A stretch of 64,000 nt of DNA, from contig JANUWF010002066.1 in the NCBI GenBank assembly GCA_026120185.1, positions 558,001 to 622,000 on the forward strand. The letters are read 5' to 3'. The notes under the pieces were generated by a model. That model ran no database searches. It saw only the letters and a list, made by a program, of their open reading frames with translations, and was not told the origin of the DNA. This document shows positions 36,379 to 47,792 of this stretch, in pieces (the stretch's first letter is position 1; every line of letters starts with the position of its first letter). The DNA is from Voacanga thouarsii. Taxonomy: Eukaryota > Streptophyta > Magnoliopsida > Gentianales > Apocynaceae. A program made the translations under genes and the position numbers.

Positions 36379-37318
36379 ATGGAAGAGGTTTCCTACTAGG
36401 AGAGTGACCAAAATTCATGGAATTTAATTGAAGAAGCTTAATCCTTTGCCGAGGATGTTTCTTATATGAATGGGTTGTTTTATGGTCTTGGGAAAGATTA
36501 GGACATCACCACTTTTGATGTAAATAGTGAATTATTGGTGGTGGAGATTATTCACAATAACGTTTAGGATCCATTTCACTATAGGGATATCCAATATTTA
36601 GTGCATACAGAGGGTAAATTATCAATGGTTATGCAGTTTCAAGCATTTACAGATGTCCCTTAGGGAACACTTTACGAGGCAGTAACTTTTTGGTTTCAAG
36701 TTCAATTTAGATTAACTAATGCGGTAGAGGTTGATAAGTTGGGCGAGAAGGTCCAGTTTTTAGGGGAGAATTTTTCTGTAGCATTGTTGGTGTATGATTT
36801 TCCTGGATGTAGAGGGAATAGGATCTTGCAAATGAGAGGTTGGCTGATTATGAAGGTTCTTAGGGGCCTTGTGATTTGGGAATCTTCAACTTGGTGAAAA
36901 TGAGAATTTAAAAGTTATCCTATTATCCTCAAGACATGGATTCTATGGTACAATAGCGTCTTGCAATTTGGATCAATCTCAATTCTTGCTCATAAAACAT
37001 GTATCAATTGGTTAGATTTTTTCTATCTTGAACTGTTACTCAATTTCGCCTGATTTTTACATATTTTTAATCTGGTATTATCTAAATATTGATAGCTATT
37101 TAAAGAAAGTATTGATGTGCGAGTTGAGAGGATTTAGCCACTAAACCATGGGTGCGCTATTTGCTATTTCAAAGGGGCATGACTAGTTGGTCTGCCGTTT
37201 GCCTCTATGCTAAACAAAGTAGCAGGAGCCATAATAGTTTAGAGACACAAGGTGAGGCAAAGCATTGGGCTCTCTGGGGCTTTAAGCACAAAAAAGATGC
37301 ATGATTTTTACAACAAAA
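36379..37318. other. Spacer between CACTA ends; possible DUF4283-like remnant
   Basis: 940 bp of non-CACTA sequence between the two inverted termini. In 36390-36960 a plus-strand frame with few stops reads LVVEIIHNNV, YEAVTFWFQVQFRLTNAVEVD and KVQFLGENF. This is faintly like the DUF4283 region of plant LINE or retroelement proteins (FWVQVHNLP...). The match is weak. The remaining 350 bp show nothing. Confidence 0.35.
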
Positions 37319-37860
37319 CACTACAAGAAATGTCCAATTTATTATGTCTCTCGCTAAATTCTTCATCGCAAAGGGATTATTTTTGCAGTTAATCTGATTC
37401 AGCTAGGAACTTTGCAACGGATCTGCCAGGGATTTTTTAAAATTCGTTGCCAATCCCTCGCTAAATAGCGTGCAATTAGCGATGGATATGTTTGAACATT
37501 AATTAAATATAAAATTTCTATAACTAATCCTCTGCTAATTAGTGAGTGATTAGCGATGGACGGAAACCCCTCACAAATTAGCGAGGGATTAGCTACAAAA
37601 TTTTTCATTGAATTAATTGTTATAAAAATTCCATCTCTAATCCCTCGCAAATTAGCATGGGATTAGCTAAGGAATTTGTCCTTCTCAAAATAGCGTCGGA
37701 TTAGCTGTCTTATCCATCGCTAATCTCTCGCTATTAGCAGGGATTAGCAACGAACTTTCTATTTTTTTAAAAAAAATCAATAGCTAATCCCTCGCTAATA
37801 AATTATAATTTTAAAATATTTTTGAAATATTTTTAAAAAATTTCCTAGTGAGAGAAAATT
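37319..37860 (-). repeat. Subterminal repeat zone of CACTA A, right end
   Basis: Many copies of TTAGCGAGGGATTAGC and its reverse AATCCCTCGCTAAT, the same unit as at 17786-19440. Confidence 0.9.
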
Positions 37861-37984
37861 CATCTACCAAAATAAGGCCAATAATCATTTAAATAAAAAA
37901 AATCCCATAAAATAGTATAACTAATAAATATGATAATAAAAAATATTAAAAAAATACATAGAAATGTAATTAAAATGTCCTAAG

Positions 37985-39130
37985 TATGAAGTAGCAATCG
38001 GTGCGGATGTTAGAGACGACGGAGGGGGCAGGAATGGATCGTATGGACCTGGTCAATGATCAGCATGTGAATCCAGAGGACTAACAACAAAGTCCTCCTC
38101 ATCCTCAACATCATCTTCTTGAATAGCTGGCATCGGCGGTGGTAGAGGTAGATCTAAGTTCTAAGACATAAGCGTCAAGTACTCAGTCAAGCTCTGGTTG
38201 TGACTCCAATATATCTGTACCTGATGTTCAACCCTTTCCTGCCTCTTCCTCTCCGTATGTTACTCTTTCTATAACTGGCTCACATCAACTGAGGCAGAAG
38301 AAGTCAATGACTCAGATGTCGTGGCCTGCAGCAACCTTCGTCTCAACCTCGAAGACTTAGAGCCCAATCCATACACTCGCCCTTTTTTGCATGCTTTGTT
38401 ATCAACTTGAATGAATAGTGTCTTCTTGCCTAACACCCTACTTGGAGCGACTGTACTCGTTGAATTTGTCTAAGAACCTGACTACGTATAGTGCACCATA
38501 ATAGCAGTGACACTATCCTATTGAAATGAAAATAAGAAATAAATGTAAAATATTTAAAATTAGATATCAAAACATAAATAATATTAAACTTAAAACATAT
38601 AAGATTGTGTATTCTTACCAGCATATATTGTGACTGATCACTGACATATTGGTCCTTTCTCGGCTCATCCTGAAACATGTAGGTGCATTTGAAGAGCTCG
38701 ATATAACTGAAGTCGGTATATAATTGTCTCCGCTATCATTGTACCAAAAATTAATAAATGTTAATTTTTATATCATATAAGTGTAAGATAATGGGTTTAT
38801 TGAAGAGTAAAAAAGGTTTATACTTTCATCCACTCTTCAGGCTCGGTAAATTAAATGGATCCTCCTATGTGTGATGCCTCAGTAGTAGATCTATTTCGCT
38901 TAGCAGTAGAAGAGATACGATGCCATCTATCGGACTCCCAATGCTTAGATAAAGTAGCCCAATGGTTTGGAGAAATACACTTGGGGCAATTACCGTCATG
39001 CTTCTTTCGAGCCTTCAACAATTGATCTAAAAGTCTAGCCTTACATTTCTTCTCCTAATTAGCTCGAATTTCTGCGGCATGCTCCGGGCACCAACGGAAA
39101 CAAGATTGCAAAATCAAAATAGTCGCTACA
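37985..39130 (-). pseudogene. PTTA / Transposase_24 accessory protein of CACTA A
   Basis: Read on the minus strand from about 39110: WCPEHAAEIRAN, LSKHWESDRWHRISSTAKRN, HIGGSI (the HTGGS motif of the family), then after an intron IELFKCTYMFQDEPRKDQY (38710-38640), then after another intron KKGRVYGLGSKSSRLRRRL (about 38380-38320) and a Pro/Asp-rich C-terminus near 38000. These are typical PF03004 segments. Stops and frame breaks make it non-functional. It adjoins its own subterminal array, as the PTTA of element B does. Confidence 0.8.
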
Positions 39131-39252
39131 AGCAACTACAATTAAGAAAATATATTAAAAATAACAAATTGTTTATAATTAGAATAACAAGTTAAATTAT
39201 AGGTAATATATCGAACTAACACTCCACAGATCGAACCACATATTCCAGCTAT

Positions 39253-39750
39253 CAATGTTGCTGGGATTGCATCGGACCGGCCGGTCCGACTGTGGACCAG
39301 TCCTGCTATTGGTCCGGTCCAGTACTTTAGACCAATTCTCTTAAAAACTGTTGATTTTTGAGAGAACCGTATTGGATCGATCGGTCCAACCAGTGAACCG
39401 GTGGACCAACCAGTCCAACATTGAATCGGTTTCATGTAAAAAAAATTGGGATAAATTTTATAATTTTTGGGAGTAAATTAAATTATATAATTCAATAAAC
39501 TACTTTAATGTGTTAGATTGTTAGTTATAAACTAAAAATGACTACTTTTAATCTTAGATTTGAATATTTATATCTTTATGAACTTAAATTACACTATATT
39601 ATTGATCAATTTTCTTTAAAAAATAATTATATTTTTAATTTTTAAATTATAATATTATCAGTTCAATTATGGTCTAATTACGATTGGGCCATTAAACCGT
39701 GAACCAGTAACTTTTTCGGTTCGATGACCGGTCCGGTTCTGAAAACATTG
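39253..39750. mobile_element. hAT non-autonomous element (498 bp)
   Basis: Flanked by a perfect 8-bp duplication CCAGCTAT (39245-39252 and 39751-39758). Ends are CAATGTT at left and, reversed, CAATGTTTTCAG at right. Interior rich in CCGGTCC / GGACCGG short repeats, as in many plant hAT-derived elements. No transposase. It sits in residual TNP2/PTTA sequence of CACTA A. Confidence 0.9.
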
Positions 39751-39773
39751 CCAGCTATGCTCCACCCATTTAG

Positions 39774-41440
39774 TGCTGGATTTCATCATGCTTATCAAAT
39801 AAGAATGTAGCAGAAATAACTATGAAATCCATGTCCAAGGATCATGTGCTTGCAATTAGTACGGGAATAAAGGAAGGAAACGGAGATTACCTTCCGTAGC
39901 AGAAAAATAAAATTTTTCTTGTAGACAGAAATTTGATCAGCAATCCAGAAACCGATTCCTTCTATTTTGATCGTCCAATCACACCACTACAATTCAAGAG
40001 TAGGATTGTCTCTAGCAGTAATCCACACAAGGTTGAATTGTTTACAAAACCTACTCAAAACTATGCTAGTAGAAGAGGAGTGGCTAGGTTTTAATTGGAG
40101 AAGAATAGGGATGAAGAAATAATTTCTCAGAATCCTTACTACAAAAGGGAACGATTCCCATATTTATAGTTTTTAGAGTTTGTATTAATTGCAATTAAGT
40201 CCTCCAAGATCTAATGTCTACAATTGGGCCCTTGAAGTTTATATAATTGCAACCAAGTCCCATGAATTATAACAAACATAATTCACCTATAAATATATTT
40301 TCCTTCCTTAATTAATCCCACAATATTATCAAATAATATATATTGAGTTATCAAACCTTTATTGTATGTGATCCATTAGATTTTCTGGTCTTATTGGTAG
40401 CATAATATGAATTAATTCTAACAGTTTTAGAATTAATAATCCTAAATAAAATATAGGATTAATTTATTAATTCTTTAATTAATAAATTCATATTTAGTAG
40501 ATCAAGAGCAACATCCAACAATGCCTCTTGATCACCGAAAATTCCAGAAAGTCAAGTGGATTGACATGAACTTTTCAATAGTAAATAATCAGTGCAATAA
40601 ACTCATTTCACCATACTATATCTCATTCGGTCTAGAGCATGGAATTAGTGCCAACTCCCTCCAGAATATTATTAATTCTGGTCCAAATATTATAATACTT
40701 GTTCAAGAAATCCATTACTCATATGTGTATCAATTTGGAACTATTTCCAACATATAGTCGCCTTGGCTAAGGACTTCATGAGTAATGATTTCTACAAGTA
40801 GCCATGAGATATACTTTCCTACTATTAGGAATGGTGAATCCTTTATTGACCCTCTCAACTACTTTCGTTTACTTTACATTGTACCCAATGTTCATCCTAT
40901 AGGCAGTCCTTGTAAGACTCCAAAGATTAGAATCAAAGTACAACGCTCGATAAACAAAATACCTTGGAGATCTCAAGTCTAAGGATACTTGCACAATTGC
41001 TATAATGAGATTCTATCACTGACACTCAATAGCTATCCAAGTGATTATCTCATAGCTAGGTCATCCAATAAACTTGTTCATATAATAAGCATCTACATAT
41101 TAATCCTGAGTATCACAATACTCACGGTTATGAGAACTACCGCTTGATCTAATCAAGGGATATAACATGTGCTAGTATTGGTGTATTAATAATGTCCCAT
41201 CTCATTAATACTATAACTAGGGATTATTCAAGCACAAACACTACATAATGTAATAGGAATCTCACATCGTGATCTTTATCATAATTTCCTTAACACTGCA
41301 TTATATTAGGAACTTTATCAAACAGTTTATACGCATATTATGATATAACAATCAAACTAAAAGATAAAGAATGTCTCTTTTATTAATTATTATGTAATAT
41401 ATATGGTACAAGTGATTGTCTCTAGGGCATAACACTAAGA
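39774..41440 (-). repeat. 3' LTR of copia-2 (inverted)
   Basis: Reverse complement of the two joined pieces of the 5' LTR (25030-25550 and 29553-30702). Its first base pair has changed from TG to TC (TCTTAGTGTTATG), and its other end reads ATCCAGCA rather than ATCTAACA. Flanked at 39769-39773 by TTTAG, the complement of the CTAAA beside the 5' LTR. Confidence 0.9.
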
Positions 41441-41455
41441 ATCTCCCACTTGCAC
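41441..41455 (-). promoter_or_regulatory. Polypurine tract of copia-2
   Basis: On the minus strand GTGCAAGTGGGAGAT directly precedes the 3' LTR. Confidence 0.8.
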
Positions 41456-43745
41456 TAGAGCCAATCATTCATATATCGAATACCGAATGACTCAACATAT
41501 CTATCATGTTTCTTCTGGAAAAGTGCTTTAGTGAATGGATCAGCTATGTTCTGATCCGTAAAAATTCTCTCTATCTTTACATCTCGCTTATCTATGATCT
41601 CTCTAATTAGATGATAGCATCTAAGTACATGCTTGGATCATTGATAAGACCATGGTTCCTTTGTTTGTGCAATGGCTCCATTGTTGTCACAATACAAAAG
41701 TATCGGATCTACAATGCTAGGCACCACTCTAAGTTCTGTGACGAACTTCTTGATCCACACTGCTTCTTTAGCTGCTTCAGAAGCCGCTATATACTCTGCT
41801 TCAGTTGTCGAATTGGCTGTAGTCTCTTGTTTGGAACTTCTCCAACTTACTGGCCCACCACCTAACGTGAACACGTAGCCAGATTGTGATTTGTAGTCGT
41901 CTTTATCGGACTGAAAGCTGGCATCAGTATACCATCTTACTTGCAAATCACCATCTCTATATACCAAGAATACATCCTTAGTCCTTCATAAGAATTTGAT
42001 GATATTTTTTATAGCTGCCCAATGACTCTCTCTAGGAACAGATTGGTATCTGCTCATCAAGCTAAGCGCACATGATACATCAGGCCTAGTGCATATCAAG
42101 CATAAATGATAGACCCAATTGCCGAAGCATACGGGATTCTACTCATATGATCCCTTTTAACTTGTATCTTTAGAGGTATCGACTTTGAAAGGCTTACTTC
42201 ATGTGCCATAGGTAAGAATCCTCTTTTAGATTGATCCATGCTGAACCTCTTTAGCACTTTATCTATGTATCTAGATTGCGAAAGACCTAGCAACCTCCTT
42301 GATCTATCTCTATAGATCTTTATTCCCAAAATATAGGTTGCTTCTCCAAGGTCTTTCATGGAGAACATCTTAGATAACCAAATATTTACAGATTGAAGAA
42401 TAGAAATATCATTTCCTATTAGCAATATGTCATCTACATAAAGCAATAAGAAAACAACTGCACTCCCACTGACCTTCTTATACACACAAGGTTCATCCAT
42501 ATTTTGAAAAAAATAATTTCTTTAATTGTCTCATCAAAACAGATGTTCCAACTCCTAGATACTTGCTTAAGTCCATAAATGGACATTTGCAACCTATATA
42601 CTTTTGTGCCATCTTTAGATGTTAAACCTTCAGGTTGTGTCATATACACTTCCTCGATCAGGTTTCCATTAAGGAAAGATATTTTCACATCCATTTGACA
42701 AACCTCATAGTTGTAATGAGTCGCAGGTGCTAGGAGTATTCTTATGAATTTTAGCATAGCGACTGGTGAAAAAGTTTTGTTATAGTCAATACCTTGCTAT
42801 TGTCGATAACCTTTTACAACCTGACATGCCTTATAGGTAACCACATTACCATCTATGTAGATTTTCTTCTTGAAAACCCATTTGCACCCTATAGACTTGA
42901 TTTCTTCGGGTGGATCAACCAAAGTCTATACTTGGTTGTCATACATGGAATCCATTTTGGACTTCATGACTTCGGTCCATTTGTCAGATTCTGAACTATT
43001 TAGAACGTCTTTGTAAGTAGTAGGCTTATCTTCTTCTATGAGCAATACGTTATTATGGTCACTTATGAGAAATCTATATCTCTCAAGCGTCACTCATAGC
43101 CTACTCGACCTACGAGGCTTTTGTGTGTTAGAAGGTTCATCAATAGGTGTGGGTTTAGATGATTGATCAATATTTGTTTGTTCTTCTTAAACTTCTTAAA
43201 CTTCACTAAGTTCAAGCTTGCTTCCACTATCTCCTTTAAACATATGCTTCTTCTCTAAGAAGACAATATATTTCGAAACAAAAACTTTATTTTTAGAAGG
43301 AAGACAGAAGTAATATCCGAAGGATTCTTTTAGATATCCAACAAACAAATATTTATCAGACTTACTTTCAAGTTTATCTGACATTGCCCATTTAACAAAA
43401 GCAGGGGAACCCCAAAAGTTATTTTTCTACTTCATTCATGAAATTTTTGAACTTGTCAAATGCTTCATACTTGTATTTCATTAAATACAAATATCCATAT
43501 CGTGAATAGTCATCGATGAAGATTATAAAGTAGTGATAACCTCCTCTTATTTATATAGACATTGGGCCACATATATCTATATGTATTAGTTCTAATAACT
43601 CTTTAGCCCTTTTTCATTTTTCAAAAAATGAAGTTTTAGCTATTTTACCAAGTAAACAAGATTCGCATGTGTCATATGATTCATAATCAAATGACCCCAA
43701 GTCACCTAGCTTGTATAACTTAGACACGCATTTTTCATTTGCATG
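41456..43745 (-). pseudogene. Pol of copia-2: integrase, RT, RNase H (inverted)
   Basis: On the minus strand the order is: pre-integrase HLGHANEKC with CESCLLGK (43745-43620); integrase N-part with HIDICGPMS and FIDDYSRYGYLY (43600-43500); integrase C-part DKYLFVGYLKESFGYYF (about 43360-43305); RT with QMDVKISFLNG (42700), YGLKQVSRSW (about 42565) and YVDDILLIGN (42437); RNase H with YTDASFQSDKDD (41930) and TTEAEYIAASEA (41810). Between EVEK and the C-part (about 43430) the integrase core with the second Asp and the Glu is missing, an internal deletion of several hundred bases relative to the family. Frameshifts split RT. Confidence 0.9.
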
Positions 43746-43760
43746 GCCTAAATGACAATA
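43735..43760. other. Right inversion breakpoint (copia-2 to CACTA B TNP2)
   Basis: On the minus strand TNP2 coding (NYDVYLTHLTYDIV) runs into copia coding (HLGHANEKC). It is the mate of the junction near 33786. The two halves of copia-2 and the two parts of TNP2 B match across these junctions only if the intervening 10 kb is reversed. Confidence 0.85.
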
Positions 43761-46700
43761 TCATAAGTAAGATGAGTTAAGTACACATCATAATTATCTC
43801 TTCTCATTATTAGCATTACCATATACCAGTCTCTTTCTTTAGAACAACGAGAATACCAAACTTGTTCTGCTTGGTTTGTTAGTATGAATGACTTATCCAT
43901 CTCTCTATTTTCCTGGTACAACAAACGGTCCAAATTTACCAAAGTAAACTTTCAATTGTCAACTTTAATACCTCGATGTACATTAACCGAATTATATTTA
44001 AATAGCAGAAATTTCAGTTCACTACTATATTGGATCATTATAATATCAGTAAACACTCCATAGTAATTGACACCAGCTGCTACGGAATTCATATCTCCTA
44101 GATTGGAATAACTCGTAGTATCAGATTTACACATAACACTAGAATTTTGGGTTGACTTGTTAGCCTCATATGTTGTTGTATGAAATTGGAAGCCATTCAC
44201 ATTGTATGCATTGTAGCACAACCATTGATTAAAAGAATCATTTGCAAGCTTTTTAACTTCAACAAGATTATCAAGACATTCTTCATTCTCATCAACCTAT
44301 AATAAATATAAGTGTTATAAGTACTAAATGTTCTAGAGGAATTACTCGCTATTTGTATATGTTTTGCTTATATAATAACTGAGCTAAGTGTGAAATATTT
44401 GAAAATAAATACGTTGTATGTCATATAACCGAGATCTTGGATGCTCTCTATTTATGATACACATATGAAGGCTACATATAGACATACGTGAAAATTTAGA
44501 AGTTATAATAAAAGAAGCATAAAAAATAAAAGCTAATGTTTCAAAGAAAAACTAACTTTCTATATGGTTTACGGATGTTAGAGTTGGCTAAAACCCACCG
44601 ATGTACTTGTATCAATGTTAAACAATCAAATATTACATCAATCCCCTTTCCAATTGGTTTACCCATCAGGTTGTCATCATCAACATATCTTGGGGGCCTA
44701 TTCTTTTTGCTCTCAACATCATCTAAATATCTCGACATAAATATTATACATTCTTCTAATAAATATCCACAGTCTATCGAACCTTCAAGTCTTTCACTTT
44801 TGCGCACGTAACATTTGAGAGTTTTCAAGTATCTTTCAACCAAAAATATCCATCAACATTGAACTGGACCAGCTAACAATGCATCATCGGCTAAATGTAT
44901 CGATAAATGTTCCATTATATCAAAAAAATTAGGGATAAATGTCTTCTCAAGAAGACAGACTATAACTGTTAAACAGTCTTGAAGATACTTAAGATACCTC
45001 TCTTTGTTAAGTTTAGGACACAACTGCCTAAAACATGAAGCAATCTCAATCAAAAGTTTCACTACATTCTTGGGCAAAGTTGTACGAGCAGCTAATGGGA
45101 TTAATTGCTGGCATAAAATTTGAGAGTCATGACTCTTCAGACCTCCCAAAGTCCTTCTCCTCATATTCACCCGTCGAGAAATATTAGAACAGTAGCCATC
45201 AGGAACTCTCAATTCCTTTAATACTGACAAAAAAAACTTCAACGTTCGACTTGCTAATTGTATAAGGAGCTGGTGGCAAACTGTATCTAGTTCCAGAGGG
45301 TTTTAAAATTAGATGTAAAGACTTTCTAATATTCATTACCTACAAGTCTTGACGAGTTTTGAAGTTATCTTTTAAAGAAGTACTATCACCCAATATTGTA
45401 AACAACAGATTATTTGCAAAATTTTTCTCAATGTGTATCGGTCAAGATTATGCTTCATCAAATTACTCTCCCAATATGGTAGCTTCCAAAAAATACTCTT
45501 CCTTTTCCAGTTATAAGAATTTATACCAAACTTCTGTTCGTAGTTAGGCTGCAATCTGAGTTTCATATCATCTATTGCATATTCTTTTAAACAACCCTGA
45601 AGCTGTATTAAAATTTCTATCCTCGTAGACCTTTTTGTGCTTATCGTATCTCTATTATACTATAGAAAGAAACTTTATCCCTACGGAGCTTATGCAATGA
45701 TTCAAGAAATCTACGATAATATAAGAAGTAATATTTACCACTATTAGGTAAATAGTAAGATAAATAGTTGACACCGTATATCAAACAAGCCCTCTGGTTA
45801 TAAACACTATAGTTAGAGAGATTACATAAGCTAGGAGATCACTTATGGTCCACATAATAGCTGCATACAAACAGAACATCTCTTTTACCCCAACATCTTA
45901 AGTAATCACACTGTTAAGCCATAATTCTTTCAACTCCTCGATCAACGGTTGTAAAAAAAATGTCAATCTTATTTCCTAAAGTCTTGGGGCCATCGATAAG
46001 AGTTCACAAAATAAAATAAGGTTGCTTCATGCATAGCCAGGGTGGTAAATTGTACAGTATTAAAACAACAGGCTAAGTACTATATAGTATGTGCATATTT
46101 GAAAATAGACTCAATCCATCCGAAGCCAATCCAAGTCTAACATTCCAGCAGTCACTTGTAAATTCTAAATATGACTTATCAAACTTTCTCCAAGCCTTAG
46201 AATCAGTTGGGTGTCTGTAGACTCCATCTTGTACACGACAGTCCTAATGCCACCTCATAAGGGATACAGTTTTTTGAGACATATGTAATAGCTTCAACCT
46301 TAGAGTCAACGGAAAATACCTAACACACTTGCATGCAACTGTACTGCCCTCTTTCTTGTACTTTAGAGCATTGCATACCTCAAAAAGTGTGCATCCTCAT
46401 TTTTACCTCTGTATATTATGCAATTGTTTGGGCAAGCATCCTAGACTTTGCATTCCATTCCTAACACATTCGTCATCTTACTAGCCTCGTAGTAATTTTT
46501 GTCTATTTTCACTCCCATCTCACTAAAAGCATCCGTTAGAAGCTCAAGTAGCATATCAACAGACTTATTTAACTACCTATTGAGGACTTTTAAATCTAAT
46601 AATCTCATAATGAATGATAGTAAGAAAACTTAGTACGATTAGGATACAACTCTATATTAGCCTCTTCTAATAATTTATGTATCTCTTTCAGATCTTCAAG

Positions 46701-47060
46701 CTCTTCGGTTGCATTATCGAAGTCACTAATGCCACCAACATTGTGAAGTATCCCAACTATATCATCCCCCTATACATTTTCAATCGAAGGAATGTTACTA
46801 GTTGTATTGCGGGAAGATAAGTATGTTTCCCCATGAACACTCCATTTTTTGTACCAACGCATGAAACCCCATATTTGGCAGTGCTGTTTGACCTCTACTG
46901 TATTATAAAGATACTTATTTTGGCACTTTACACAAGGATAATGGATTTTAAATCCATCAGGTTTGCCTCTTAATGCAAATTCTACAAAGGCATCCAAACC
47001 CTTATTGTATTCATCACCTAAATGGTCTTGTACATCAATCTACGATCGATCCATCCTCCT
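43746..47060 (-). pseudogene. TNP2 transposase of CACTA B (body)
   Basis: The start is ATG near 47060 (MDRS), again followed by TAG where Trp is expected. A Transpos_assoc domain follows (YPCVKCQNK, EVKQHCQIWGFM, 46940-46840), then a heavily shifted core (PNNCIIYRGKNED near 46420, LQPLIEELKELW near 45900). A well kept C-terminal half has LRVPDGYCSNISRRVN, LKSHDSQILCQQLIPLA (45215-45090), HLSIHLADDALLAGPVQC (44910-44853), VERYLKTLKCYVRKSERLEGS (44840-44780; DUF4218), NGFQFHTTTYEANKSTQNS and YYGVFTDII (44190-44030), and SFILTNQAEQVWYS (about 43885). The tail is at 33787-33892. Numerous stops. Confidence 0.9.
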
Positions 47061-47352
47061 ATTCATTTATCCATTTTTCAGTCAATATGATTTCACACAT
47101 TTTTTTAAGTTGCAAAATATCATATTATTTATGAACCTCTATGAACCATAGTAAAATATCATTAACCTCTATAAAGAATATCATAAAATATCATTAACCT
47201 CAACAAAAAATGTCATTAAACTCTATGAACCTCTATAGATACCATTTTAAGATATGTACCAAAGGATGTCACTTCGACAAAAAACAAAAGAACCAAAAGA
47301 TGTCGTTTATCCTTTCTTATTTAATCAATAATAATGCATTAAACATAATGAT

Positions 47353-47394
<42 letters not shown>

Positions 47395-47669
47395 AATAAT
47401 GCATTAGAGCTTTACTAGCTTTGAGTTAATGATTCATACCATTACAAGTGTTAAATATCTCAAAAGAACATTATTCCGATTAGTTGTTAAACTATTTTCA
47501 CTCCAAAATATATCATTAAACTATATTTTTAATATATTCTATCGTAAAACTATTTTGGAACAATCATTTTAATCATTTTATGATATCATTAACCTCTATC
47601 AAAAATATCATTAAACTCTATGAACCTATACGGATACTATTTTAATATCATATTGTTTTTAGTCTCAAA
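47061..47669 (-). repeat. TNP2-B leader with ATCATTAACCTCTATGAA repeats and AAC microsatellite
   Basis: Irregular repeats of AAAATATCATTAACCTC and AAACTCTATGAACCTCTAT at 47140-47240 and 47580-47640, and an AAC run at about 47355-47393. No gene. Probably an intron or leader of TNP2-B. Confidence 0.6.
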
Positions 47670-47792
47670 CTCCGCCTATGAGTTCTACAGGCTTTGTTTG
47701 TGGTGTTCATTGCCGACCTCAAGTCCAGATAAAGGAGGAGAGTTGCAGTAAGGTTTGTAACAACCAGCATAAAATATAGTCATATCCATGAT

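Larger units (their letters stand above)
37319..39768 (-). mobile_element. CACTA element A, right part (inverted)
   Basis: Starts CACTACAAGAAATGTCC at 37319 with AAA before it (37316-37318), complementing the TTT at the left end of A. Holds the subterminal array, the minus-strand PTTA gene, a hAT insertion and the last ten bases of residual TNP2 (39759-39768) that continue NDFPAYEML of 25029 with GWSIAG. Almost all of the TNP2 C-terminal half is missing between GWSIAG and PTTA. Confidence 0.85.

Noticed and set aside
39142..39435. 97-codon minus-strand frame
   Set aside because: Mostly hAT non-autonomous element with CCGGTCC repeats; no protein family.
25030..43745. Two independent copia insertions in opposite orientation
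   Set aside because: Each would be half an element, they break in the same domain, their LTR lengths match, and the flanking CTAAA/TTTAG agree with one insertion split by inversion.
47355..47393. Possible CRISPR-like or regulatory array
   Set aside because: A simple AAC run; no spacers. The organism is a plant and no array with unique spacers exists in the window.
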